Origin: Pseudomonas sp. LB-090624
GTDB taxonomy: Bacteria; Pseudomonadota; Gammaproteobacteria; Pseudomonadales; Pseudomonadaceae
Direction: 5' to 3'
Assembly: GCF_003205205.1 (NCBI RefSeq)
Contig: NZ_QJRL01000002.1
Coordinates: 186,001 to 250,000, forward strand
Length of the DNA: 64,000 bases
The notes under the pieces were generated by a model. The model did no database searches and had not been told where the DNA came from. It saw only the letters and a program-made list of their open reading frames with translations. The position numbers and the translations under genes are program-made. Positions 1 through 8,013 of the stretch are shown here, piece after piece. The first letter of the stretch is position 1; every line of letters begins with the position of its first letter.

Positions 1-437
1 TGAGCAGCGTCGAGTACGTGCAGACCGGGGTCATTCTCGACGTGGTGCCACGAATCAACCCCGGCGGGCTGGTGTACATGGACATCCAGCAACAGGTAAG
101 CGACGCCGATGACAGCGCGGTGACCACCACCCAGCCCAACCCGCGCATCTCCAGCCGCGCGGTGTCGACCCAGGTGGCGGTGCAGAGCGGCCAGACAGTG
201 CTGCTCGGCGGCCTGATCAAGCAGGACAACACTCAGTCGGACACCCGCGTCCCGGGGCTGTCGCGCATTCCCGGCCTGGGCTGGCTGTTTGGCAGCAGCT
301 CCAAGAGCCGTGACCGCACTGAGCTGATCGTGCTGATCACCCCGAAGGTCGTCAACAACCCGGAGCAAGCGCGCCAGGTCACAGCCGATTACCGTCAGCA
401 GATGCAACTGCTGAAGGCCCAGGTGACCGGCTCATGA
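1..437 (+). CDS. gspD: Type II secretion system secretin GspD, C-terminal part (5' end outside window)
   Basis: This is the last ~145 codons of a secretin, the outer-membrane ring of a type II secretion system; the reading frame is open at base 3 and continues upstream of the window. Visible secretin hallmarks are the strand stretch GVILDVVPRINPGGLV, a serine/threonine-rich gate segment, VAVQSGQTVLLGGLIKQ, and the block VPGLSRIPGLGWLFGS followed by RTELIVLITPKVV. After the barrel only ~25 residues remain, so no long pilotin-binding S-domain is present. An internal GTG at base 18 is not the true start. Family assignment is firm. Whether it belongs to an Xcp- or Hxc-type system cannot be told from this fragment. 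Confidence 0.93.
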   Translation, partial: SSVEYVQTGVILDVVPRINPGGLVYMDIQQQVSDADDSAVTTTQPNPRISSRAVSTQVAVQSGQTVLLGGLIKQDNTQSDTRVPGLSRIPGLGWLFGSSSKSRDRTELIVLITPKVVNNPEQARQVTADYRQQMQLLKAQVTGS

Positions 438-598
438 TAGTGCAACTGCCAGAGCCGACGTTGACGCTCAGCGGGTCTTCGCTGGCGATCCGACGTATCG
501 TGTTTCGCTCCCCCTTGGCAGGCACCCTCCTCCTCGGGTCAAGAGCGCCGCTGAACATGATCAGCCGCCTCTGCTTCGGCAGATTGTGGACATCCCGC

Positions 599-1294
599 TC
601 ATATCACTTTTACCGCACGGCCAATGAATTTCACCGGCCCCGTCGGCCGTCCGGTAGGTGAACCGCCAGATCTCTCCAGCGTCAGCTCGAACAACTGGTT
701 GGCCTCCAACGGTGGCAGGCTCTGAAGCGGAACACGGTAGGGTTCACCAGGGTTGACCAGACCTAGCGAAACCGGTGCGCCCCACTGCTCGCCCTTGGTC
801 CAGAACTGCAGGGCCATGCCTTCGGGGACGGCATCCTTGCCAAGCGGGATCAACTCGATCGTGCGGCTATCGCTGGTCTGCACCACCCAGCCGGGCGCCT
901 GGCTGCTCGGCGCCACCAGCACCACCACGAATTCAGTGGCTGGCGGGGGGGCGGTTAGCAAGGTAAACGCCAGCAACACGCTTGCAGCCAACCCCGCAGC
1001 ACTTAACCCTTGCCACAGGCCGAGGCGCTGCCACCACTTGCCCGGGTGCTGCTGTTGTGCAGCCAGTTCATTCAGGCTGCGCTGGATTCGGCCCCATAGG
1101 CGGGCGCTCGGTGGCTGCGGCGCTGCCAGTGCGGTCAGCTCCAGCAAGCGTGCCTCCCAGGCATCCACCGCGGCGCGCAATGAAAGGTCGGTGCGCAGGC
1201 GTTCGGTTACTGCGGCGTGTTGCTCCGGCGACAATGTCCCCAGTACGAACTCGCCAGCCAGGGTGTCCAGTGCTTCGGCAGTATCCGGCTTCAT
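599..1294 (-). CDS. Anti-sigma factor, RskA-like
   Basis: 231 residues. A cytoplasmic N-terminal zone (1-90) contains LAGEFVLGTLSPEQHAAV, the pattern seen at the start of RskA/ChrR-type anti-sigma domains. One membrane segment follows (~95-117, GLSAAGLAASVLLAFTLL), then a periplasmic C-terminal domain rich in beta strands, with VVVLVAPSSQAPGWVV near residue 125. Members of this family bind and hold an ECF sigma factor at the membrane. The ATG at 1294 overlaps the TGA of the upstream sigma gene by 4 bases (ATGA), so the two are translationally coupled. A longer frame back to 1453 exists but lies wholly inside the sigma gene. The inducing signal is unknown. Confidence 0.88.
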   Translation of the reverse strand: MKPDTAEALDTLAGEFVLGTLSPEQHAAVTERLRTDLSLRAAVDAWEARLLELTALAAPQPPSARLWGRIQRSLNELAAQQQHPGKWWQRLGLWQGLSAAGLAASVLLAFTLLTAPPPATEFVVVLVAPSSQAPGWVVQTSDSRTIELIPLGKDAVPEGMALQFWTKGEQWGAPVSLGLVNPGEPYRVPLQSLPPLEANQLFELTLERSGGSPTGRPTGPVKFIGRAVKVI

Positions 1295-1839
1295 TCCAGG
1301 CACTCCCGCAGCGCCTTCAGGCTGCGCTTGATCCAGGCCTTGACGGTGCCCAATGGCGCGCCCAACAGCCCAGCGATTTCGGCGTGGCTGCAGCCGTCCA
1401 CATAGGCGTGCAGGATGCAACGCTGTGGTGCGGGTTGCAATTGTTCGAGGCAACGGTAGATTTTCGCCGAGCCCGACCAGAGGTCAATGTCATCGAGCGC
1501 CCCGTGCAGTGCTGGCGCAGTGTCGATGTCGGCGTCATCCAGCACGGTTTCGCGGCGAGTGTCGCGGATGGTATTCAGTGCCAGGTGGCGCGTGATGCTG
1601 TAGATCCAGCCTCGCGCCGAGCCGCGCGCCGGGTCGTAGCTGGCAGCGCGGGTCCATATGCGAATCATCGCATCGTGGACAATGTCTTCTGCGGTGGCGT
1701 CATCACGCGCGATGCGCCGGGCAACCCCCAGCAGGCGCGCGCCCTCATGATCGTAGAGCGCCTGCAGGGCCCGCCGGTCACCCTGTGCACAGGCCAGCAG
1801 GCAGCGATGGAAGTCGAAGGGGGCGACGGGCGAATTCAA
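1291..1839 (-). CDS. ECF RNA polymerase sigma factor (SigK-like)
   Basis: About 182 residues with sigma-70 region 2 (YDHEGARLLGVARRI, EDIVHDAMIRIWTRA, then ARGWIYSITRHLALN) and region 4 (QRCILHAYVDGCSHAEIAGL, APLGTVKAWIKRSL). It directs RNA polymerase to a small regulon and is normally held by the anti-sigma factor encoded immediately downstream with a 4-base overlap. I chose the TTG at 1839 because AAGGAAG lies 9 bases upstream. The ATG at 1923 would add 28 residues unlike the family N-terminus and has no clear ribosome site. The DUF3455 gene just upstream, in the same direction, is probably part of the same transcription unit. Confidence 0.9.
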   Translation of the reverse strand: MNSPVAPFDFHRCLLACAQGDRRALQALYDHEGARLLGVARRIARDDATAEDIVHDAMIRIWTRAASYDPARGSARGWIYSITRHLALNTIRDTRRETVLDDADIDTAPALHGALDDIDLWSGSAKIYRCLEQLQPAPQRCILHAYVDGCSHAEIAGLLGAPLGTVKAWIKRSLKALRECLE

Positions 1840-1943
1840 CGTGTGCGGCTTCCTTGTGTCATGCCAGGTACCCCGGCCATCCAGCCGGGGGGCTTGCCGA
1901 TGAGCGTAGATGAACGATTGCAAGACGTCTGCCCGAATGCGCT

Positions 1944-2471
1944 TTACCTGGTGGTCCAGAACACATAGTCGGCCTGGTACTGGACGACCTGCCTGGCCCC
2001 CTTGTTCTGCGCTGTGCAGTCGCTTGTTGGGGCCACGCCGCCGCGAGTGGCCAGGCGCTGAATATAGCTGACCCCCTGCATCGCGCCCTTGCCCTCTGCC
2101 GGGTTCGCCTTGACCAGTTGATAGGGTATGGCGCCTGCGCCTGCGGGTGCCACCGCCACCTGGGTGCCGGTGACTTTCGAGCCATCTTTCGCCTGCCAGG
2201 TGGCGGGTGGGCCAAAGTAATCACCCACCTGCTTGCCGGCGCGATCATTGAGCACTGCCTTGGGGCCGACGAACGTCCATTCAGTCTGCCCAGGGGCGTT
2301 GGCCTTGTCGCGGCACTCATAGGTAATCTCGCCAGCGCCAACGGTCTCGAGCATGACGCGATGGCCATCAGGGACCTTGACTGCCTCTGGTAGCGCGGAC
2401 TGGGCGTGGGCAGGCTGCAGCGCCACGGCGATGCTGCAGGCGAGCAGGCAAGCTGAGAGTTTTAGGTTCAT
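1944..2471 (-). CDS. DUF3455 family exported protein
   Basis: 175 residues starting MNLKLSACLLACSIAVALQPAHA, a clear Sec signal peptide with likely cleavage after AHA. The mature part has the DUF3455 pattern: an N-terminal YECRDK segment, WTFVGPKAVL, FGPPATWQAKDGSKV, IPYQLVKANP and a conserved IQRLATRGGVAP. Two cysteines (in YECRD and SDCTAQ) could form a disulfide. The start at 2471 is preceded by AGGAG at good spacing; the frame extends 13 codons further but without a ribosome site. Function is unknown. Its place upstream of an ECF sigma/anti-sigma pair suggests an envelope or stress-related target or partner. Confidence 0.85.
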   Translation of the reverse strand: MNLKLSACLLACSIAVALQPAHAQSALPEAVKVPDGHRVMLETVGAGEITYECRDKANAPGQTEWTFVGPKAVLNDRAGKQVGDYFGPPATWQAKDGSKVTGTQVAVAPAGAGAIPYQLVKANPAEGKGAMQGVSYIQRLATRGGVAPTSDCTAQNKGARQVVQYQADYVFWTTR

Positions 2472-2623
2472 GCGCAGAGCTCCTGAAAAGTCATTGGGCT
2501 GGGCAGTCACAGGCTACCCACTCTCAATACCCGCCAACCGACGTACTGGATGCACCCATTAGAAAAAATTCTGCGATGGCCATCCGCTCGGCCCATTCCG
2601 GAGGGTGTCCATGAGGGTTGCGT

Positions 2624-4006
2624 CTAAGCACCCAGCGCCCGTTTCAACACTTCGTAAATTTTGGCATCGGCCGATTGGGCAACGTTGAAGCGCAAGAAAT
2701 CACCCGCAGCCATGGACTGGCTGAACGCATTCCCAGGCGCCAGCACCACACCCTCCTTCACGCAAGCCCTGGCCAAGGTTGCTGCATCCTTGCCTCGAGG
2801 GAGTTGGCACCAGACATACATGCCCGCCTGGGGAGTTATCCAGGGCTGGATACCCATGGCCCGAAGCCTCGCTACCGTGCTGTCCATTGCCTCGGCCAGC
2901 CTGAGGCGGACGCTTTCCATGTGTTTGCGGTACCCGCCATCAGTGATCACCTGATGGATGATGTCGGCGGCCAGGCGACCACCCCCGAATGTGGTGGCAA
3001 TCTTGAGATCGGCCAGGCTCTCGATCCATTCACTGCGAGCAGCGATATAGCCGCATCGAATCGAAGCGGAGATGGTCTTGGAAAAGCTGCCTATCTGGAT
3101 GACCCGAGACAGGCCATCGAAGGCAGACAGCCGTGGAGCCGGCGTATGTTCGAAATCCCCGAAGATGTCGTCCTCTACAATCACCAGGCTGGAGCTGTCG
3201 GCCAGCTTCAGCAGCCTGTGTGCCGTAACCGGAGACAGGGCGGCCCCGGTCGGGTTATGGATGCCGGCATTGGTGATATACAACCGGGGAGCATGCTCCA
3301 GCAGGGCAGCGCCGAACGCATCGATGTCCGGCCCGGTCGCCGTGAAGGGAACGCCGACGATGTTAACCCTGTGTGCTTTGAGCAGTGCGTGAAAATTGAA
3401 ATAACACGGGTCATCCACCAGCACGGTATCCCCAGGCTCCAGCAGAAAACGGCAGATCAGGTCGATGGCGTGGGTGCCGGACTCCGTGAGCATGATCTGT
3501 TCAAGCGGGGCTTCGATACCGATGCCTGCCAGCCTTCGCGACAAGAACTGCCTGAGGGGCGGGTGCCCAAGCGGTGACGCGTACTCGGTCAGTGCCAACA
3601 TGTCCGCACGGGCAATGGTTCGCAGCGCTTTACGCATGCCCGTTTCGTACATCCAGGATGCCGGTAGCCATCCGCATCCCGGTTTCAACGCGTCGCTGGA
3701 GGTTGCCAGCGACTGGCGCGAGATCCACAAGGGGTCGACTTCACGATCGAGCCTGGGGCCGAGTTCGGTGAGTATCAATGGCGCCACCGGGCCGGCCACG
3801 TAAAAGCCCGAGCCCGGGCGAGAATTGAGCACGCCCTCTGCCATCAACCTTTCATAGGCCTCCAGAACGGTAGAAACCGAAACCTGCATGGTCTGAGCCA
3901 TGGCGCGGACCGAGGGAACCCTCGCGCCAGGTGTGTAGGTTCGAGAGGTTATCCGCGACTGAATCTCAGCCATGACCGATCGAATTCGCGTTCCGTTGCG
4001 TTTCAT
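2624..4006 (-). CDS. MocR-type transcriptional regulator (GntR HTH fused to aminotransferase fold)
   Basis: 460 residues. Residues 5-75 form a GntR winged helix (RTYTPGARVPSVRAMAQTM, VSVSTVLEAYERL). Residues ~110-460 form a class I PLP-dependent aminotransferase-like domain with the PLP-lysine motif GSFSKTISASIRCGY near residue 307 and an aspartate motif VIVEDDIFGDF. MocR proteins use PLP or an amino-acid adduct as effector rather than catalysing transamination. The gene is divergent from an EamA exporter, a very common MocR arrangement, so it probably controls that exporter and itself. The ATG at 4006 follows GGGGGTGTG; longer upstream frames run through the promoter region and were rejected. 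Confidence 0.92.
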   Translation of the reverse strand: MKRNGTRIRSVMAEIQSRITSRTYTPGARVPSVRAMAQTMQVSVSTVLEAYERLMAEGVLNSRPGSGFYVAGPVAPLILTELGPRLDREVDPLWISRQSLATSSDALKPGCGWLPASWMYETGMRKALRTIARADMLALTEYASPLGHPPLRQFLSRRLAGIGIEAPLEQIMLTESGTHAIDLICRFLLEPGDTVLVDDPCYFNFHALLKAHRVNIVGVPFTATGPDIDAFGAALLEHAPRLYITNAGIHNPTGAALSPVTAHRLLKLADSSSLVIVEDDIFGDFEHTPAPRLSAFDGLSRVIQIGSFSKTISASIRCGYIAARSEWIESLADLKIATTFGGGRLAADIIHQVITDGGYRKHMESVRLRLAEAMDSTVARLRAMGIQPWITPQAGMYVWCQLPRGKDAATLARACVKEGVVLAPGNAFSQSMAAGDFLRFNVAQSADAKIYEVLKRALGA

Positions 4007-4039
4007 CACACCCCCAACTGTGCTGGATCCATATACATA

Positions 4040-4057
4040 ACAGTTCGGCTGAACTGT
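4040..4057. promoter_or_regulatory. Inverted repeat, candidate MocR operator
   Basis: A perfect 7-bp inverted repeat ACAGTTC-4-GAACTGT lies in the 121-bp gap between the divergent MocR and EamA genes. The right arm runs into ACTGTATTGGATTGTAC, so the element overlaps the likely promoter. MocR operators are often repeats placed in such divergent gaps. Assignment is by position and symmetry only. Confidence 0.5.
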
Positions 4058-4127
4058 ATTGGATTGTACATGGCCTGCGTAAGCCTGTCGGTGATGTACT
4101 GAGCACTGGCTTAGCGAGGACATACCG

Positions 4128-4997
4128 ATGGAAAAATCAACAAGCGGATGGATCAATGGCTTCATAGGTGTCGCCATTTTCGCGGGTTCGCTGCCGGCAA
4201 CCCGTGTTGCCGTAGCGGCCTTCGAACCCACCTTCCTGACCTGCGCCAGGGCAACCATCGCCGCCCTTTTGGCTGCGTTTTTCCTGCTGGTACTCCGGCA
4301 ACCTCGGCCAGCACGCGGAGATCTGTCGTCATTGGCGGTGACAGCACTTGGGGTGGTTATCGGCTTTCCGCTACTGACGGCACTGGCCCTTCAGCACGTC
4401 ACCTCAGCCCATTCCATTGTCTTTGTCGGGCTTCTGCCACTGTGCACCGCAGCGTTCGCTGTCCTGCGGGGCGGTGAGCAACCTCGGCCACTGTTCTGGG
4501 TGTTCTCGCTGGCAGGTGCCGGGCTGGTCGCTGGCTACGCGTGGATGAACGGCGGAGAAGCGTCGCCAGTGGGGGACGTGCTGATGATGGCTGCGGTGGT
4601 TGCCTGCGGGTTGGGCTATGCGGAGGGGGCACGTCTGTCTCGAACACTGGGTGGCTGGCAAGTGATCAGCTGGGCATTGATCGTGGCGTTGCCGCTAATG
4701 CTGCTGCTGACCATCGCCAACCTTCCAACCCTCGATGCCCTCGCCAAGGTAACCGCCCCTGCCTGGTTCAGCTTCGGCTACGTGTCACTGTTCAGCATGC
4801 TGATCGGGTTTGTATTCTGGTACCGAGGGCTTGTGCAGGGTGGCATTGCGGCGGTGGGCCAACTGCAACTCGTTCAGCCGTTCATGGGGCTTGCCCTGGC
4901 CGCGTTGCTGCTGCACGAACAGGTGAGCTGGATGATGCTCGTGGTCACGCTGGGCGCTGTCATCTGTGTTGCCGGTGCAAGGAAATACGCCCGCTGA
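4128..4997 (+). CDS. EamA/DMT family transporter
   Basis: 289 residues, almost entirely hydrophobic, with about ten predicted membrane helices in two EamA repeats (roughly 5-135 and 148-287). The second repeat ends with LALAALLLHEQVSWMMLVV, the usual Leu-rich-plus-Glu signature of the family. These proteins export amino acids or related small metabolites across the inner membrane. GCGAGGA lies 7 bases before the ATG. It is transcribed away from the MocR regulator at 2624-4006 and is the probable target of that regulator; the substrate cannot be read from the sequence. Confidence 0.9.
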   Translation: MEKSTSGWINGFIGVAIFAGSLPATRVAVAAFEPTFLTCARATIAALLAAFFLLVLRQPRPARGDLSSLAVTALGVVIGFPLLTALALQHVTSAHSIVFVGLLPLCTAAFAVLRGGEQPRPLFWVFSLAGAGLVAGYAWMNGGEASPVGDVLMMAAVVACGLGYAEGARLSRTLGGWQVISWALIVALPLMLLLTIANLPTLDALAKVTAPAWFSFGYVSLFSMLIGFVFWYRGLVQGGIAAVGQLQLVQPFMGLALAALLLHEQVSWMMLVVTLGAVICVAGARKYAR

Positions 4998-5167
4998 GCC
5001 GGCGGCAATAAAACTGAACCGGAAATCGCCTTTTTTGTCATCCGTCGGCATAGGCGCGCCGTCACACGGCGGCTGCTTCAACACGCCGATCAATACTTGC
5101 CCGGTACATGTCATTTACTATCTGTTCACGACACGGCCAAGTAGAACCTGATTTTCCGGAGACAAGC

Positions 5168-7021
5168 ATGCTTCGTATCTTTGAGCGCTGGCTCGACCCC
5201 TTCCCTCCCGACGAGGTGCCACCGCCGCCCATGGGGTTGTTGCGCTTCATGTGGGCCTGCACCCGCGGCGCTCGTGGCTACATCCTGGCGCTGGCACTGC
5301 TCAGTGCCGGGGTGTCGGTGTATGAGGCCTGGTTGTTCGCCTTCCTCGGTCAAGTGGTCGACCTGCTCTCGGCCTGGCAGGCTGGCGGCACCGTTGGCCC
5401 GGAGGACACCCGCGTGCTGTGGGGCATCGGCATCGTCCTGCTGGTCAGCGTCGGGCTGGTGGCGCTGCGCACCATGGTCCAGCACCAGGTCCTGGCAATC
5501 AACCTGCCGCTGCGGCTGCGTTGGGACTTTCACCGGTTGATGCTACGCCAAAGCCTTTCGTTTTTTTCTGACGAATTTTCCGGCCGCGTTACCACCAAGG
5601 TGATGCAGACAGCGCTGGCGGTTCGCGATGTGCTGTTCACCCTGATTGAAATCCTGCCTGGCATTGGCGTGTACTTCATCGCGATCATTGCCTTGGCCGG
5701 TGGCTTTGCCCTGAAGTTGATGCTGCCCTTCATTGCCTGGGTGGTGCTGTTCGGCCTGGCCATGCTGTACTTCGTACCCCGCCTGGGCAAGGTTGGGCAG
5801 GAGCAGGCCAATGCCCGCTCGTCGATGACCGGGCGGGTATCCGACGCCTACACCAACATCACCACGGTGAAGCTGTTCTCGCACTCGAATCGCGAAGCGC
5901 ACTTTGCCCGTGCTGCCATGGAGGATTTCAAGCAGACCGGTTTCCGCCAAATGCGCCTGGTCAGCCAGTTCGAAATCGTCAACCAGGCGCTGGTGGTGGG
6001 CCTGATCATGGCTGCCGGCGGCTATGCCCTGTGGCTGTGGCATCAGGGCCAGGTCGGTACCGGGGCCGTCGCAGCGATTACCGCCATGGCTTTGCGTATC
6101 AACGGTATGTCGCACTGGATCATGTGGGAAATCACCTCGTTGTTCGAGAACATCGGCACCGTGCAAGACGGCATGGCCACCCTCACCCGCGGTCCACAGG
6201 TGAAGGATGCGCCAGATGCGGCGCAGCTGGGGACCAAGGGGGGCGCGGTAAGCTTCGACAAGGTCAGCTTCAACTACAACGGCGAGCGCCAGGTACTGAA
6301 CGACCTGAGCCTGCACATTCGCCCGGGCGAGAAAGTCGGCTTGGTCGGCCGCTCCGGCGCCGGCAAGTCCACCTTGATCAACCTCCTGCTGCGTTTCTAC
6401 GACGTGGACAAGGGTGAAATCCGCATCGACGGGCAGAATGTGGCCAAGGTCACCCAGGACAGCCTGCGCAGTGCCATCGGCATGGTCACCCAGGACACCT
6501 CACTGTTGCACCGTTCGATTCGTGACAACATTGCCTACGGCCGCCCCGACGCGACCGACACGCAAATTCGCGCCGCAGCGGCCAATGCCCAGGCCGATAG
6601 TTTCATCAGCCAACTCAGCGACCGCCACGGCAACAGCGGTTACGACACCCTGGTGGGCGAGCGCGGCATCAAGCTGTCGGGCGGTCAACGCCAGCGCATC
6701 GCCATTGCCCGTGTAATGCTGAAGAACGCGCCAATCCTGTTGCTGGACGAAGCCACCAGTGCCCTGGACTCGGAAGTGGAAGTGGCCATTCAGGAAAGCC
6801 TGGATGAAATGATGCAAGGCAAGACCGTCATTGCCATCGCCCACCGTTTGTCGACGATCGCCGCCATGGACCGGCTGATCGTGATGGACCAGGGGCACAT
6901 CATCGAGCAAGGCACCCATGCCGAACTGCTGGCAAGGAAGGGTACCTATGCGCGCTTATGGCAGCACCAGAGTGGCGGGTTCCTGGGTGAAGACCAGGGC
7001 GTCGCCGAGCAGGTAGAGTAG
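5168..7021 (+). CDS. ABC exporter, fused membrane and ATPase domains (MsbA/MDR-like)
   Basis: 617 residues: a six-helix ABC type IV exporter domain (about 35-340) followed by a nucleotide-binding domain (about 360-600). The ATPase shows Walker A GRSGAGKST (~394), a Q-loop (MVTQDTSLL), signature LSGGQRQR (~502), Walker B ILLLDEATSALD (~523) and the switch histidine in IAHRLSTI. It should work as a homodimer or heterodimer exporting lipid or drug-like compounds. The ATG at 5168 follows CCGGAGACAAGC; the open frame back to 5108 has no good ribosome site. It stands alone, and its 3' end faces the IclR gene, with a small GC-rich hairpin near 7036-7055 between them. Confidence 0.92.
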   Translation: MLRIFERWLDPFPPDEVPPPPMGLLRFMWACTRGARGYILALALLSAGVSVYEAWLFAFLGQVVDLLSAWQAGGTVGPEDTRVLWGIGIVLLVSVGLVALRTMVQHQVLAINLPLRLRWDFHRLMLRQSLSFFSDEFSGRVTTKVMQTALAVRDVLFTLIEILPGIGVYFIAIIALAGGFALKLMLPFIAWVVLFGLAMLYFVPRLGKVGQEQANARSSMTGRVSDAYTNITTVKLFSHSNREAHFARAAMEDFKQTGFRQMRLVSQFEIVNQALVVGLIMAAGGYALWLWHQGQVGTGAVAAITAMALRINGMSHWIMWEITSLFENIGTVQDGMATLTRGPQVKDAPDAAQLGTKGGAVSFDKVSFNYNGERQVLNDLSLHIRPGEKVGLVGRSGAGKSTLINLLLRFYDVDKGEIRIDGQNVAKVTQDSLRSAIGMVTQDTSLLHRSIRDNIAYGRPDATDTQIRAAAANAQADSFISQLSDRHGNSGYDTLVGERGIKLSGGQRQRIAIARVMLKNAPILLLDEATSALDSEVEVAIQESLDEMMQGKTVIAIAHRLSTIAAMDRLIVMDQGHIIEQGTHAELLARKGTYARLWQHQSGGFLGEDQGVAEQVE

Positions 7022-7087
7022 CGCGGTGACGCAGCGCAGGCGCGGGCTTGCCCGCAAGAGTTCACGCGGTACCGGGGCTCGGCCAGC

Positions 7088-7858
7088 TCAGTCCAGCACC
7101 GGCCGCAACAACGCCTGCGCCTCATACAATGCCGGCAGATAGCGCAAACGTATTTCATCCATGCTCAACCGCGAAGCGTGAGTGGTGATGGTGAGCGTCG
7201 CTTTCAGCCGACCCGCCCGGTCCAGTAACGGCACGCCCAGCACCCGCATGCCGATTTCGTACTCCTGGTCGACAATGCAGAACCCCTGCCCCTTCACCCG
7301 CTGCAACTCTGCCTCCAGTGGGCCTCGGTCAGTCTGCGTATAAGGGGTCAACGGCCGCAGCGGATTACGCGCAAAGTATTCATCCCGTGCGCCCTCATCC
7401 AGCCAAGCCAGCCATACCCGCCCACCGGCCGTGCAATACATCGGCACCCGTGAGCCCGGCCGGATCGACAACGACGCCACATGGCTGTAGCGGCTGCGCA
7501 CCAGGTGAATGATCTCATCACCATCGCGGGTCCCTACCGACACATGTTCCTGGGTTTGCCGTGCCACCTGCTCGACGATCGGCCGTAGCATGCGCGGCAA
7601 CTGAGCCGAGTCCACATAGGCCTGGCCAAGGCGCAAGGCCTTGGGCGTCAGCCAGTACTCACGGCTGTCCGTTTCGGCAAAGCCTTCGTGCACCAGCGTC
7701 AGCAAAAAGCGTCGCGCGGCGCTGGGTGTGAGGCCGGACAACCTGGCCGCTTGCGGCACGCTCAGGCGCGGCTGCTCGGCGCTGAACAGCTGCATCAGCG
7801 CCAGCCCCTTCTGCAAGCCGGCGATCAGGTCACGGGGATGAACAGGGGGGGTGTGCAT
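7088..7858 (-). CDS. IclR-family regulator (PcaR/PobR-like branch)
   Basis: 256 residues. An N-terminal winged helix (17-80: LSVPQAARLSGLTPSAARRFLLTLV) is followed by an IclR effector domain (95-255) with SIRPGSRVPMYCTAGGRVWLA and GFCIVDQEYEIGMRVLGVPL. This branch includes PcaR and PobR, which control aromatic-acid catabolism. GAGGTCAACGC precedes the ATG. It is divergent from the AroE-like gene at 8014, with direct and inverted repeats in the gap at 7897-7931, so control of the catabolic operon 8014-12581 is likely. Confidence 0.92.
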   Translation of the reverse strand: MHTPPVHPRDLIAGLQKGLALMQLFSAEQPRLSVPQAARLSGLTPSAARRFLLTLVHEGFAETDSREYWLTPKALRLGQAYVDSAQLPRMLRPIVEQVARQTQEHVSVGTRDGDEIIHLVRSRYSHVASLSIRPGSRVPMYCTAGGRVWLAWLDEGARDEYFARNPLRPLTPYTQTDRGPLEAELQRVKGQGFCIVDQEYEIGMRVLGVPLLDRAGRLKATLTITTHASRLSMDEIRLRYLPALYEAQALLRPVLD

Positions 7859-7896
7859 GCGTTGACCTCATACGCTAGGAGAAAAAAACGTCGATT

Positions 7897-7931
7897 ACTG
7901 CGATATCCGGATCATGACTGCGATTATCGCA
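7897..7931. promoter_or_regulatory. Candidate IclR operator in divergent promoter region
   Basis: The octamer ACTGCGAT occurs twice in direct orientation (7897-7904 and 7917-7924), 20 bp apart, i.e. about two helical turns. The second copy forms a perfect palindrome TGCGATTATCGCA (7919-7931). From memory, sites reported for PcaR-type IclR proteins have the form GTTCGATAATCGCAC, which is similar. Location between IclR and its probable target supports the call. Confidence 0.55.
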
Positions 7932-8013
7932 TCAATCGCCCGATCAACGCATTGTCGCCTGACCTCACCTGCCTCACCCTTGCCTCCATAACAACGCCAA
8001 TAAGGAGGTCAGC

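Noticed and set aside
434..661. 75-codon frame starting at an ATGA overlap with gspD
   Set aside because: The overlap is tempting, but the protein has no recognisable motif, is Arg/Ser-rich in a frame-shifted way, and its end runs into the anti-sigma gene on the other strand.
7036..7055. GC-rich hairpin after the ABC exporter
   Set aside because: Short stem with no T-run, possibly a degraded REP; too weak to list as a terminator.
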